Assembly (NCBI GenBank): GCA_036245525.1
Contig: BTPG01000003.1
Coordinates: 212,219,945 to 212,283,944, forward strand
Length of the DNA: 64,000 nt
Origin: Semisulcospira habei
Lineage: Eukaryota; Mollusca; Gastropoda; Semisulcospiridae
Direction of reading: 5' to 3'
The notes under the pieces are model-generated. The model saw nothing but the letters and a program-made list of their open reading frames with translations, did not search any database and was not told the origin of the DNA. Shown here piece by piece: positions 1 to 10,794 of this stretch (the first letter of the stretch is position 1; the number at the start of each line of letters is the position of its first letter). The position numbers were made by a program, and so were the translations under genes.

Positions 1-353
1 GACCTCTTCAGCACACCATCGGCAACACTGGAGGAAGGCAGGAATTTCTGCTCACCTGCAATGATAGCCACATTTTACTGTGGTGTCTGCAGGGGCATAC
101 ATCCCATGCCACCACCTAGAGCTAAATTTCCATGCACCTTAAAAGAGAACCTACCAATTTATTACTACAATATCGACTGCAACCCCTTCCCCCCTTTTGG
201 TAGGTTCTCTTTTAGGGTGCATGGAAATTTAGCTCTAGGTGGTGGCATGGGATGTATGCCCCTGCAGACACCACAGTAAAATGTGGCTGTCATTGCAGGT
301 AAGCAGAAATTCCTGCCTTCCTCCAGTATTGCCGATGGTGTGCTGAAGAGGTC
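1..353. repeat. Long near-perfect inverted repeat (155-bp arms)
   Basis: Positions 1-155 are the reverse complement of 199-353 with only four mismatches, all transitions, around a 43-bp loop. The left arm starts at the window edge, so the repeat may extend outside. No protein family was recognised in either arm. It would fold into a long duplex if transcribed. It could be a large MITE or an inverted duplication. Confidence 0.9.
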
Positions 354-1164
354 GCCAAGACCGAAACAGCTGTCCACACCGGCTTAATATCTGGACCCCC
401 CTTGGGGGACCTAGATTTAAATTTATATGCACTAAGTGGCTGGAACAGTGGGATATGTGATACGCCCCCTTCGGGGGGCTTCCATATGCATTGCTTTCAG
501 TCACTTTCTTAGCGCACCCCTCTTTCCTATCTTTTTTTTGTGCTTTGGCCACTGTGGATCTATGATCACTGGTCGATCATGCACACTTCTCTCCCCTGAC
601 AGTGCTCTTACCTACTTTCCTTTGTAAACTTTCTAAAATATGAGCTCTGGCAGTCTCCCCTTTCCTTTTCTGATATAATTTTGCCCTGAAATTTTTTTTT
701 AAAAATGTTCATTTTTGAAAAAAAAAGCGATATTTTCGTTGTATATATAACACAAAAAATCGTGCATTTCACAAAAACAGGACGTATTTGTTCTTAGCAA
801 ACCAGGAAACGAATTAAACCAAATGGAGTTTCAGCTAATTCTTGCGTCAGCATTTAACTGTTACTTATGTGAAATTGCCAGATTCGACAAGCAAGGCAAT
901 CAAGATGTTATTATGATGGTATGGCATTCATGAAATGCAGAATGCGTTTCATTCGTGAATAATTCGTAAAATATAACGTAGCCATTCGTATGTCCCGCCT
1001 GACATAATAATAAGGAAGATTTATAAGGCGCCAATACATGGTAAGATGCCCTATAAATCTGCTTGATTCGTGAAACAGGCAGCAACTTTAAAGTACCGAT
1101 TGAAAACGCCGCCTCATTTGTGAAATACAAAGGCAATATTCGTATCAACGCCAACCTAAGCAAC
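354..1164. other. Gene-free stretch
   Basis: No coding signal was recognised. There are two short C/G hairpins near 397-410 and 462-482 and an A/T-rich stretch near 690-760. The short open frames here look random. Confidence 0.5.
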
Positions 1165-1280
1165 TTAACTGATTCAAGGCGCCTGCATCAATAGCTGCGA
1201 AAGTGTCGTATCGCGTTGCCGCCGGCAACGCTACACGACACTTCCGCAGCTATTGAAGTGGGGCGCCTTGAATGAGTTAA
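1165..1280. repeat. Hairpin repeat family 7
   Basis: Palindrome with ends TTAACTGATTCAAGGCGCC and its approximate complement. The arms contain ATAGCTGCG and AAGTGTCGT with a GCCGCCGGC centre. A decayed relative lies at 24410-24530. Confidence 0.8.
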
Positions 1281-1416
1281 TTTGTTATTTCATAAAGTAT
1301 AGGCTGTGCTATTTATGTAATAGGCTGTCCGTTTCGTGAGTTAGTTGCAATGACTGCCTGTTTCGCGAAGCAGGTAGTTTCGCATAATTGTGTGCTGTGC
1401 TGTGATTTTGCTGAGT

Positions 1417-1490
1417 GAGTGAGCTTAGTCCTGCGTCCGCCACTAGGCGGAGCATCTTGCTTAGTGGATGACGCAGACCTAAGCTCACGC
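1417..1490. repeat. Hairpin repeat family 6
   Basis: Arms GTGAGCTTAGTCCTGCGTC and GACGCAGACCTAAGCTCAC surround a CACTAGGCGG-type loop. A second copy is at 18229-18320. Confidence 0.8.
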
Positions 1491-1559
1491 GTGCATCTCA
1501 CCCTCGAAAAGCCCCCTTGACATTGAATCAAAGACAAATAAATTACCTATAGGGTACGA

Positions 1560-2285
1560 AACACGAGTAGGCTAAGTTATTAATAACTAATCCAGGGGTA
1601 ACCTCGCGCTGGGACCATATGGCGTTGAGGCGCGTCCCCTGGGTGGTGGATAGGGGGTCCCTCGTGAGAGGGGTGCACCGAATGAAATAAGGTGCCGTGA
1701 ACCAACATGGTCTAAGGGAAGGTGACCCCGACAGAAAACCCCTGGTCCTCCTAGTAAGGGGGTTGGGCGTGGGGGTAGCTTCCCCACCCTGCAAAAAAGG
1801 AAATAGCTACAAAAACGCCGACGAAAAGACTAACAGTAATTCCTTTCCTGGAGGAGGAAGGTTCTTCTACCAGAATACTTCATGGAACCCCCAGGGAAAG
1901 AGGAAAAGAGGTAGGCCGAGAAACTCCTGGTGTCGAGACCTCCAAGCAGACATCAAGAGACTGGGAACCACCTGGAGTAGAATCGAAGGAGAAGCACAGG
2001 ACAGGAGTTGCTGGAGGTCTCTCGTCGACGGCCTATACCCGGGTAGGGGTGACAGGCGTAAGTAATCCAGGGGGAAAAGACGGGCTTGTTCAATAGCATG
2101 TCCGTTGAAATGTCCTGGTAAATCAAAGTGGCACAGTTGGAGTGCGCCTGAGTAGATCAGTGTTCAGGTCGTACTCCATAGGTTATAGATTTCCCTGTCC
2201 CCCATAACTCGCCCGTCAGGGCCGTCTATTATCACTTCGGTGCCGTGGACGTTAAACCCGAACTAACCAACCAACCTTATTAATA
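1560..2285 (+). mobile_element. Internally deleted LINE (5' leader joined to 3' end)
   Basis: The frame from about 1860 to 2065 encodes the C-terminal tail typical of many invertebrate endonuclease/RT LINEs: a basic GKRKRGRPRNSW block, then W-x(n)-AQDRSCWRSLV. Upstream, 1560-1855 looks like a non-coding LINE leader, and no endonuclease or RT lies between. After the stop codon the 3' region runs to an (AACC)n tail near 2270-2285. Related 3' sequence recurs on the minus strand at 54800-55040 and 60066-60125. The C-terminal assignment rests on visible motifs. That 1560-1855 is the leader of the same element is inference. Confidence 0.6.
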
Positions 2286-2383
2286 CGTGTGAGATGCAGG
2301 TAGCCTAGCAGCAATTCCACCCCAGTGGGTAATCGAGCATAATATGCGTTCTGCTAAACCATGGCAGAGGAAACTCGAGCCAG

Positions 2384-2455
2384 CAAGAGGCATAGATCCT
2401 CATGAGCCCACTCAACCTGTGGGGAGCGGGGGCTCATGAGAATCTATGACTCTTG
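2384..2455. repeat. Hairpin repeat family 3
   Basis: CAAGAGGCATAGATCCTCAT is mirrored by ATGAGAATCTATGACTCTTG, with GAGCCC/GGGCTC inner arms. Other copies are at 6829, 17420, 25172, 50723 and 59515. Confidence 0.85.
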
Positions 2456-2867
2456 TAGATGTGGGAAAATTTGCCTTTGCTTTCGTGAACACATTTCTGC
2501 AACGATGCAGATGTTTCGAGTTTATTGTATTTTTGTTTGATACGCAGAATTAACGCGTAATATATTAGTTTCGCATTCTGTATTTGCGACAGCTATTGAT
2601 GAGATGTCATATATTCTATTCTAGGTAGAGAAGTACCCAACGGAGAAAGAAACACGCTTAGAAAAGACGCTTACAACACAATTTATTAATATTTCGGGTA
2701 AATACCCTTTGTCAAAATAGACAAACAAACAAACAGAGAGATTAGCCGCTACTTATCTTCATTGGCAGAAAGTATGTGGCAACTCAAGGTAGAAACGTAA
2801 TGCCGTGGTTTTTCTTTCCTTCCCTTCTGTCGATAAAATACATTATATTAATAATAACAACAACAAC

Positions 2868-2910
<43 letters not shown>

Positions 2911-3601
2911 TATTTTTTTAATTATTATCATATTACCCTCATCATCATCAATTGATAGTCTTATCTTATCAATAAACGTATAGGTCGTTTGAAACCGGAG
3001 AGCACAACGTTTTTCGCAAATATCTCCGCAAAGAACTACTTTTCGATACCAATCCTAGAACAAAATATCATTCAGTGACTGTTAACCTAATACGATTTAC
3101 ATTTTTAAACTCAAACAATGTCACGGTTTTTGCTGCACAGTCGTAAAAGTTCGGATTTCTTTCATGAAATGGCTGATTTTACATCCCTAAATGTGCCCCA
3201 GATATATTAAGCCCAGGGCAAGAAAGAGCCATTTTCACGTGAATTGGCCAAAGTTTTCAAACCTGAAACATCGCAGGCATGCGTGAAGTCTGCATTCTTG
3301 ACCTCGACATTGAAATCTGCCGGGGCTCTTTTCGGGGTATTAAAAATGGCTTGTTCTCGTCTTTTCACCAAATTTGTTTGACTGTGCAGCAAAATTGACA
3401 AAGCATAGGCGTTCGATTAACATATTCCATATCAGGTCAACTGGCGCTAAATGATATTTGTTTTCAAAGTGGTACAGAAAAGTGCTTCTTTGCGGAGATG
3501 TTTGGGAAAACGTTGTGCACTCCGATGTCAAACGGCCCATAATATATTTGTAAAATGCAAATAACGTCTACAGGCAATATCTGAGGCGGCTACACGTGAT
3601 C
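2456..3601. other. Gene-free stretch upstream of GPCR
   Basis: Contains an (AAT)n microsatellite at about 2849-2910. A diverged inverted repeat pairs 2985-3060 (GTCGTTTGAAACCGGAG...) with 3480-3540. No gene was recognised. The GPCR promoter should lie here, but I cannot define it. Confidence 0.5.
2849..2910. repeat. (AAT)n microsatellite
   Basis: Uninterrupted AAT/ATA trinucleotide run preceded by AAC repeats. Confidence 0.95.
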
Positions 3602-5465
3602 ATGTATCGAATCTGGCGATTGGCTGCCTGTCTCATGCTTATAAGCGAGACAACTCCTGCAGCGGAAACTGATATTTGGGACTTGCCTCTTGCTGAGGTT
3701 TGCAATGTCACACATGCTGGTAAGTCAAAATTTACTTCAACATGTATTGTGTTTTTGTTGTTGTTGTTGTTGTTGACGTTGTCTTTTCTGCTGTTGCAGC
3801 TATTGTAGTCCTTGTTTTTGCCATTCATTGTGGTGTGGTTACCATCTGCGCCTACACCTTTCTTTTTTAAAGTCGCAAGACACTAAAAAAAAAAAAAAAA
3901 CTAATTTATTTGCTTGCTGGTTTGTGATACTGGACCTTGCAAACTAAAACCGCAGGTTGAAAAATCAAAGGCGATCACAACCCAGTGCGGGGAGCTGGGT
4001 GGCTCGGTGGTAGTGCGTTCGACCCTCGTTCGAAAGGTCGTGGGTTCGAACCCAGCTGGGGTCAAAATTTGTACAGACCTCTTTTCGGTGCCCCGTCTTT
4101 GAAATCACCTTCGTGGTGGACAACAGACGTTAAGCCCTACACGTTTAACGTGTTAACAAAACCAGTGCGCGAAGGCCATCGGGCCGACGTCGGCCGCCGT
4201 TGGCCCGCGCACGACCGTGCGCGGGCCAACGACGGCCGACGTCTGCCCGACGGTCTTTGGCGCGTTGGGTAGTAGGTTCCTCTTTTTTCTTGAGCAGACA
4301 CCACCCTGAATATCACCGCGTCCTCTCCAACTTCAGGGGGACAAGAAGTCACCACGAAATCGGCACTACCTAGTGGCAACGACGTCCGCCCTGTGCTGCC
4401 TTCCACGGGAAAAGGACTCCTCACGGATGAGGAGAGAGTAGTAGCCATGTACGTCATCATGCGGATCCGTTACGTCATACTGCCGCTAGCCATCATCGTG
4501 ACGTTGATCAACGTCATCGTCTTCATGCAGAAGTCTCTCCGGAGCTCCACTAGCAAGTACGTCATCTCGATAAGCCTGGCGCAGATAGTGTCGCTACTGA
4601 TCGACTGCGGCTTGCACGTCGCATAGGGTCAGTGAAGGGCAGTCTGCTCGAGAGCTTCCCGTACTTTGTGTACGCAGTGTATGTGTTCTCCTACACCATC
4701 ATCATCAACAGGGGCTCCTACATCGTCATGTGTCTGGTCAGTCTGGAGAGGATCTACGCTGTGGTGCGGCCCTTGCACATCAAGAGCTTTGTCCTCGTGC
4801 GGTACCCGCTGTCTATAATATTCGCCACCTACAGCGTCACCATTGGCTACCATTTTTACATCATGGCCAAGCCAAAGATCGGAGAAATGCGTCTGCCAAA
4901 CGGCGTAACCATCTACTACAACAGCGTGTCCGATTTCTACGCTCAAAATAAAGACGCCATCGACTCATACGGCATCAGCGCCAAAGTCCTGTTTTCTTAC
5001 CTCCCTTTGCTCACCCTTATAATCCTCAACATAGCCACCGTGGTCTTTCTGCAACGTTACAGCAGGCTCCGCCGCCAGATCAAAGCGTCATCTAACGAAG
5101 AAGAGGAAACCAAACGGCAGCGCCAAATGACGATCACAATTTTAGGCGCCACGGTGAGCTACGTGTTCCTTTCTCTCCCATTCGCTTTCCACGCCCTGTT
5201 CAACGAGTTCCACCCTCACTACAATTTCTGGGGTCGTGAGAAAAACATCTTCTTGGTCTTCCAAGACGTGTCGTATGTCTGCATTATTCTCAGCTGCTCT
5301 ACTGACTTTCTCAGCTTCCTGATCCTGAGCACGACGTACAGACGAACATTCCTGGCGGTGTTCTGTCGCGTCAGAATAGGCAAGAAGGAACGCCTGGCAG
5401 CAGACGACACAGTTGCTGTTTCCATCTCCTACGTCAGCAGCGAGTACACAACGAAAACTGCGTAA
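3602..5465 (+). CDS. Rhodopsin-class GPCR, two exons, with a frame break
   Basis: Exon 1 (3602-3719) starts at ATG and encodes a short hydrophobic leader (RLAACLMLIS) resembling a signal peptide, then an acidic stretch with glycosylation site NVT. It ends at G|GTAAGT, phase 1. Exon 2 begins after TTCTTGAGCAG at 4298 and continues in phase with another site, NIT. Seven membrane segments follow. TM1 has TLINVIVF. TM2 has SLAQIVSLL, lacking the usual Asp. TM3 ends in SLERIYAVVRP, an ERI version of DRY. TM5 has YLPLL, TM6 has SLPFAF, and TM7 has STDFLSFLILSTTY in place of NPxxY. The frame changes by a net -1 between TM2 and TM3, where TAG at 4624 ends the first frame. This is either an assembly indel or a recent pseudogene. 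The ligand is unknown; peptide or chemosensory receptors are plausible. Confidence 0.75.
3987..4135 (+). mobile_element. tRNA-derived SINE in GPCR intron
   Basis: A-box-like TGGCTCGGTGGTAGTGC and B-box-like GTCGTGGGTTCGAACCC are spaced as in a tRNA-type Pol III promoter. The acceptor stem does not pair, so this is a SINE head and not a tRNA gene. Confidence 0.65.
4163..4269. repeat. GC-rich hairpin family 5
   Basis: Palindrome of GGCC/GGCCGACGTCGGCC units centred on GCGCACGACCGTGCGC, inside the GPCR intron. Related copies are at 6348, 19795, 58631, 60455, 61020 and 62375. Confidence 0.85.
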
Positions 5466-5490
5466 AAAGTGATGTTAACGCTTTAAAGCC

Positions 5491-5538
5491 TAGAACTAAA
5501 TAGCTTCCATTCGACAGAATGGAAGTAGTTTAGTTCTG
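5491..5538. repeat. Small hairpin after GPCR stop
   Basis: AGAACTAAATAGCTTCCATTC pairs with GAATGGAAGTAGTTTAGTTCT around a short loop, 26 bases after the GPCR stop codon. It may lie in the 3' UTR. Confidence 0.75.
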
Positions 5539-5798
5539 GGGCATAAAGAATCAACTCCTTTGCTGCCAGTGATCACGAATTGCGCCTCTGACACAAGTGC
5601 ACACTTTTACTGAATTCGCTGTAAACGTTTCCCGTGAACGGTGTTTCTGTGTGCCAGTGTTGTAAACGAACTCTACTGTTTAATGAAGCCTCATTTCTCA
5701 CATCATCATATCCAGATCGAGTCCTGCTTTAACCCCAAAGACGCATTTCTCAAATTGTACAGTTTCCGTCTAACGTTTATGTACCAATCGCAGGTGAT

Positions 5799-5898
5799 GG
5801 ATCGACCATGATAATTCAAGGGGAGTGCCAGATTAGCTTGGCGCCATCAGGCGTCAAGCTGATCTGGCACTCACCTTGAATTATCATGGTCGATCCAT
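5799..5898. repeat. Hairpin repeat family 1
   Basis: GGATCGACCATGATAATTCA arm, then GTGCCAGATTAGCTTGGCGC, mirrored downstream. This is the commonest family in the window. Confidence 0.9.
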
Positions 5899-5950
5899 CT
5901 CCTGCTGTAGTGTGTCGTGGCGAAATGGATTAAATGACGTCCTACTAAAA

Positions 5951-5958
5951 GGATAAAG

Positions 5959-6034
<76 letters not shown>
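5951..6034. repeat. (CA)n microsatellite
   Basis: About 40 uninterrupted CA repeats. Confidence 0.98.
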
Positions 6035-6037
<3 letters not shown>

Positions 6038-6347
6038 ACATATACATACTTTTTCCTATGCAGTATTTTCGTCTTTTATTGTCAACAACAAAACCCTATG
6101 CATTTTCTATACCTTTGGAGGCAAAGAAAAGAGATAACAACCATTTCAATGTCGGTACAAACTGCAAAAGACAGATAACCACCGTTGAACAGCGCAACGT
6201 TAGTTCTTGTGTAGCTCGTCACGCTGGTAGCGAAAAGCAGTCAAGAACCAACCACAAGCTGTCACGACCCACCGGCTTCCGGAAGCACAGAGGAAACTAA
6301 AAAACCCAAACAGTCGTCTCAGAAACCTGGACGAAGGGATGTTCCCA

Positions 6348-6449
6348 GTGCGCAAAGGCCATAGGGCCGAAGTCGGCCCGCAGTGGGCCCGCGCACGGTC
6401 GTGCGCGGGCCCACTGCGGGCCGACTACGGGCCGATGGCCTTTTGCGTG
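6348..6449. repeat. GC-rich hairpin family 5
   Basis: GTGCGCAAAGGCCATAGGGC arm mirrored by GGGCCGATGGCCTTTTGCG. The centre is GCGCACGGTCGTGCGC. Confidence 0.9.
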
Positions 6450-6538
6450 AACATCCATGTATAAAATATTGATGGTAGAAAACGTGTAATGTTTTAGTAC
6501 CCAAGAGATTGCATAAAACCCCAACAAAGATATCCCCT

Positions 6539-6608
6539 TCACCACCACTGAACGGCATCCCCTTCACCACCACTGAACGGCATCCCCTTCACCACCACTG
6601 AACGGCAT
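6539..6608. repeat. 25-bp tandem repeat, three copies
   Basis: CACCACCACTGAACGGCAT followed by CCCCTT repeats with a 25-bp period. Confidence 0.9.
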
Positions 6609-6628
6609 ATTTTGTTGTTGCAATCTGT

Positions 6629-6775
6629 CTTAACCCTTTGAAGTTGACTGCTACTGATGACACTTAACCCCTTGAAGTCGACTGCTACTGATGACCCCGA
6701 ACGGGAAAAAAATACGCGTCGTTACGCGTCTTTTCCTCGAAGCGGTATCGTCAGTTAGCAGTCAACGGGTTGATT
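6629..6775. repeat. Hairpin repeat family 8, TTAACCC-bounded
   Basis: Begins TTAACCCTTTGAAGTTGACT with a partial tandem duplication of that end. It ends AGCAGTCAACGGGTTGA, the inverse. Related copies are at 7651 and 22370. Confidence 0.7.
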
Positions 6776-6828
6776 CAAAACCAAAAAGCGCTTTTTGTCT
6801 AAGGATCATGGATACAAAGTGGGTTCAA

Positions 6829-6892
6829 CAAGAGGCGTAGATCCTCATGAGCCCCCGCTGGCGCGGGGGCTCATGAGGATCTATGTCTCTTG
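6829..6892. repeat. Hairpin repeat family 3
   Basis: CAAGAGGCGTAGATCCTCAT mirrored by ATGAGGATCTATGTCTCTTG around a CCCCCGCTGGCGCGGGGG core. Confidence 0.9.
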
Positions 6893-7099
6893 CAGGGGAA
6901 CTTTGGAGTGTGTTGCGTTTCCCTCAGCAGTCAAAGGGTTATGAAGAAACTGCTGTAATTATACAGGTGGAAAATGGATGGAAATATTATGGCTGGATGG
7001 ACAACATGGATGGATCTGTCAAGAAACATTTTATTTTGATATGTATTGTATTAGCGCTGTCTGCGGGAGACGGATCGACCATGTTATCGCGAAGGTAGT

Positions 7100-7511
7100 G
7101 CCTGAAGGTTTGGCGTCTCCAGACACTACTCCTGAACAACTGATTACCGCGACATCTGCGCAGCGCTTAGGTTAGACCGTGGGTCATTTAACCGGAATCG
7201 TGGAAAAACAAGAAAAAATTAAACAAAACACAGAACAACAATTTGTTACTGCTTGACACTTGAACAGACAACGCTGAATGACTAAATTTTCATAAATATA
7301 AAATAAGTAATGATATGTAATGTGCTGGCCAACAACCAGCCATAGTAATACACGTTATTGCAGCATATGGACTGCATTGGTCAACAATAAGGCGTGAATT
7401 AAGACGCAATAGGAATACACAGACACATGTTGACACAAGACTGGTTTGGCTTCGATGTCACATCTCTTCGATCAAATTCATTCGTGGACGTAGTTAGGAT
7501 TAACAACGACT
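7100..7511. other. Gene-free stretch
   Basis: Nothing recognised beyond ordinary A/T-rich sequence. Confidence 0.4.
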
Positions 7512-7579
7512 GTTCAAGTAGAGTGCCTAAATAGCTTGGCGCCTATAGGCGCCAAGCTATTTAGGCACTCTGCTTGAAC
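7512..7579. repeat. Hairpin repeat family 1 variant
   Basis: GTTCAAGTAGAGTGCCTAAA and AATAGCTTGGCGCC are mirrored exactly around TATA. Confidence 0.9.
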
Positions 7580-7650
7580 TTTCGTGGCCAATCTATATCT
7601 TGCAGCTGGTGCACAGTTAGAAGAGGGCTCTTTACAAATTCTGTTAACCT

Positions 7651-7745
7651 TGACTGCTGCACACTGCGACGATAGTGTTCGGCGGAATAGACGAGTAATG
7701 AAGCGTCTTTTTCGCCGATCGGTATGGCCAACAGCAGTCAGGGGC
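7651..7745. repeat. Hairpin repeat family 8
   Basis: TTGACTGCTGCACAC and GTGTTCGGCGGAATAGACG pair loosely with the inverse ending AACAGCAGTCAGG. Similar to 22370-22485. Confidence 0.6.
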
Positions 7746-8051
7746 GTGAAATTCAAAAAATAAATTTATTGGCTTGGTGGGACTAAACAAGAAAAGCTTA
7801 CTTCAGATCTGTTCTCCGATTCTTTTCTAAAAGGCGGCGAGACAAATCCTGATTGTGAAAAAGAGCGGCAAAGTCCAAAAGGTATTCTGAAAATTACACT
7901 GAGAAATCTACACGTAGAGATTTCGTCGCATGCGACATAGGTGCTACGCCGCGTCACGTGTTCACAACACACCATGCGGGAACAAATTCGCAATTAACCC
8001 ATGTCATTTGGAATACACCAGTACAGTGTGTGAAATACGTTTGACTAAAAA

Positions 8052-8122
8052 AGTTCAAGAGTAATGCCAGAATAGCTTGGCGCCTCTGAGGCGCCAAGCT
8101 ATTCTGGCACCACCCCTGAACT
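8052..8122. repeat. Hairpin repeat family 1 (AGAATAGC variant)
   Basis: AGTTCAAGAGTAATGCCAGA and ATAGCTTGGCGCC are mirrored around a short loop. A very similar copy, including flanks, is at 21542-21610. Confidence 0.9.
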
Positions 8123-8478
8123 AAAGCCATTGGTCTATATCCTTATCTGTAAGTACTATAATGTAGCTTGCGTATGGCAGTGTACAAATTTGAAGCTTTT
8201 AGCCTCAGTATGATATGGGTTAAGAGAGTCGAAAACGAGAAAATCCCTTCGTGTGTAAGGGCGAAGTAGATCGAGGTATTGTGAATCCGAAAAGCAGATC
8301 AACTGAAGTTGTAATCAGTCTTGTGTCACACAGTGCAAATAACAGAAAGTGACTGGCAAAATGGACGGACACCTACAAGGCCATACGAAGGCTGCGTCCC
8401 ATCCTAATATGACTGGCTCTTTGAAAACTGGTTACATAAAACATAATCAATGGCGCGGACTGCTGGCATGATATAATT
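8123..8478. other. Gene-free stretch
   Basis: Flank shared with other family 1 copies (CATTGGTCTATATCC), otherwise nothing recognised. Confidence 0.4.
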
Positions 8479-8547
8479 GTGTACTGGTCTGTGATTGTGG
8501 GCCTTACGGCTGAAAGCCGTAAGGCCCACAATCACGGACCAGCACAC
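8479..8547. repeat. Hairpin repeat family 2
   Basis: TGTGTACTGGTCTGTGATTG and GGCCTTACGGC mirrored by GCCGTAAGGCC and CAATCACGGACCAGCACACA. Confidence 0.92.
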
Positions 8548-8699
8548 ATGTATGGAAATGTTTGACAAATGCCGTGTGGAAGACTTTGCAAGCATAATAA
8601 TGGGTGTAGACATGGAAATTGTCGAACAATTAAATCATACTACTCACGCCAGAAAATCGACCAGACGCTGCAAATAGAGAGTGCACTCTGACATGGACC

Positions 8700-9239
8700 A
8701 ACAATCATGGTGATAATGATATGATGGTGATCCACTGCCTTCCTGTCAAACAGAGAATTGAATATAACCTGCCTACGCTGGCATACAAGCGCTTTGACAA
8801 CACACTCCCCCCTGTACCTCTCCTCCAGTCTCTGCTCTCATAACCCTTCCCGTAGCCTACGTTCTTGTTGTCAGAAATTACTGGTCCAACCGAGAATTAA
8901 CCTGACTGCAGGGGCTCGTTCTTTTCAGTACCAGGTCCCTCATGTGTGGAATTCTCTACCTCCCCATGTCCGTCAATCCCCGACACTCTGTCTTCAAAAC
9001 AATCCTAAAAACGTATCTTTTTAATTTGGCATATCAGTGTTTATTTTCCTTTGCTTCCCATCATGTGATTTTTGTATGGTGTTACTGTAAACAGAATGTG
9101 TTGGTTGTATGAAAGACTGTGGTTAGTATGCCTGAACTGTTTTTGTTGTTGTGATTTGTAGTTTATTGCGTGTGTTTATAATCATTTCTAAAGCGTTCCG
9201 AGCCTGCGTAAGTGGGGAAGGACGCTATAGAAAAGCGCT

Positions 9240-9279
<40 letters not shown>

Positions 9280-9280
9280 G
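8700..9280 (+). mobile_element. LINE 3' end (RT C-terminus plus ATT tail)
   Basis: The frame near 8900-9025 encodes TAGARSFQYQVPHVWNSLPP followed by HVRQSP, the C-terminal signature of CR1/L2/Jockey-like LINE reverse transcriptases. The 3' region ends GACGCTATAGAAAAGCGCTG and an (ATT)n run at 9241-9279, the usual tail of this LINE type. No RT core is present, so it is a 5'-truncated copy. Confidence 0.7.
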
Positions 9281-9604
9281 GTGATGACGACAACGGTAAC
9301 GTCATAAACGATCAATCAGAGGGTTAAGAAACTGTCCTGAAACTCCTGCACCCCAGTATGCATTTCTATAAATGTTCACAGAATATTACCACTTTTGTAA
9401 TTTAAACAGAAGAATCACATTATGGTTTGGATTTTTTTTTTTCGTGTGCTCCTGTTGATGACTATTGTTATTTGATCTTTTCTGCTGTTGTTGTATTCAT
9501 CTTGTTTATGTGTTAGTGTTGTTGTTGTCTCAACTTCTGCAATGCCAGCTTCAGCAATTTTCCTCTCAGGTCAAGGGTATATATCGCAGAGGGCTCAAAA
9601 CGTG

Positions 9605-9660
9605 GGGCAATTCTTGTATGAGTGATGATGACGACGACGACGATGATGATGAAGCTGGGT
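9605..9660. repeat. GAT/GAC low-complexity run
   Basis: (GATGAC)-rich trinucleotide stretch; its Asp run is not evidence of a gene. Confidence 0.85.
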
Positions 9661-9775
9661 CTGTATGTTGATGTTTACTTGTTTATGATGATCAACTAAA
9701 GTTCTAATCAGTCTGGTGTCAAATGACGGAAATCGCCAAGCGGCCATGACAGAAAATGACTGGGCAATGGACTGG

Positions 9776-9800
9776 CGGTGATGATGATGATGACGACGAC

Positions 9801-9833
<33 letters not shown>
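9776..9833. repeat. (GAT)n microsatellite
   Basis: Near-perfect GAT repeat with a few GAC units. Confidence 0.95.
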
Positions 9834-9917
9834 ATAACACTGTGTGGATGTTAACTATCTACCAGTGATCATATAAAAAACCCAATATTAATAACAATAA
9901 TAGCTAAAGTCAACACT

Positions 9918-9986
9918 GTGTGCTGGTCCGTGATTTAGGACCTTACGGCTGAAAGCCGTAAGGTCCAAAATCACAGACCAGCACAC
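9918..9986. repeat. Hairpin repeat family 2
   Basis: GTGTGCTGGTCCGTGATTTA and GGACCTTACGGC are mirrored. A TTAACCC sequence follows directly. Confidence 0.92.
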
Positions 9987-10275
9987 TTTTAACCCTCTGG
10001 CTGTCACTAGCGTTTTTTTGTCTTCAGGCATCATCGCGACAAAATCCGTTACCGACAACCAAAGTGTTAAAGAAAACGCAAAAACGTATGCATTCAAATG
10101 ATGCCCAATGAACAGAAACTTCGCTCAGCTGGACAGATGAAAGTCTATGATCGTGAAATAACCAGGACGTTATGGTGTATATTTGCATTTCAAGAAGGTA
10201 CATTCAAAATGTCCCTGACTGACCATAATCCTATAGATACATCAAAAAGTTATCCACAAGAAAGAAGACAAATGT

Positions 10276-10341
10276 GCGCTGTTTTGTGACTTCGGACCTT
10301 ACGTCTGTAGGCCGTAAGATCCAAAATCGCAGATCAGCACG
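10276..10341. repeat. Hairpin repeat family 2, decayed
   Basis: CGCTGTTTTGTGACTTCGGA and CCTTACG are mirrored imperfectly by CGTAAGATCC and GCAGATCAGCACGCG. Confidence 0.75.
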
Positions 10342-10420
10342 CGAATACAAGCACGCCTATAAAATACGAGATATAAAACGCGGTTAATCGGGACTTTCAG
10401 GACGTAAAATTGCGCCAGAA

Positions 10421-10454
10421 TCTCTCTCTCTCTCTCTCTCCCTCTCTCTCTCTT
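10421..10454. repeat. (TC)n microsatellite
   Basis: TC dinucleotide run with one interruption. Confidence 0.95.
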
Positions 10455-10700
10455 AGCACGCACACGCAAACACGCACGGCAGTCTACATGAAAAGTTTCA
10501 GTTCAGATCTGAAAAAAAATGTAAAACTGACCACAGTGCACCACATTATGTCTAATTAACTCTTACTAACCTCTTCAACACAAGCTGATATGTGCCTTGG
10601 AGATTTGGGTGTAATCTGCTCTGTTAACCCATTTCACGCCACGACCGTATTTCCTTTTGGAGGCGTCACATAACGAATATAAACCAGTTGTAGGAAATAG

Positions 10701-10794
10701 CTCGAGTATGACAATTCAAGGGTAGTGGCAGATTAGCTTGGCGCCTGACGGCGCCAAGCTAATCTGGCACTACCCTTGAATTATCATGGTCGAG
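10701..10794. repeat. Hairpin repeat family 1
   Basis: CTCGAGTATGACAATTCAAG and GGCAGATTAGCTTGGCGCC are mirrored around TGAC. The flanks read TTAACCCATTTCACGCC and GCTGAATGGGTTAA. Confidence 0.92.

Noticed and set aside
3990..4063. Possible tRNA gene
   Set aside because: A- and B-box-like parts are present but the acceptor stem does not pair and the sequence continues as a SINE.
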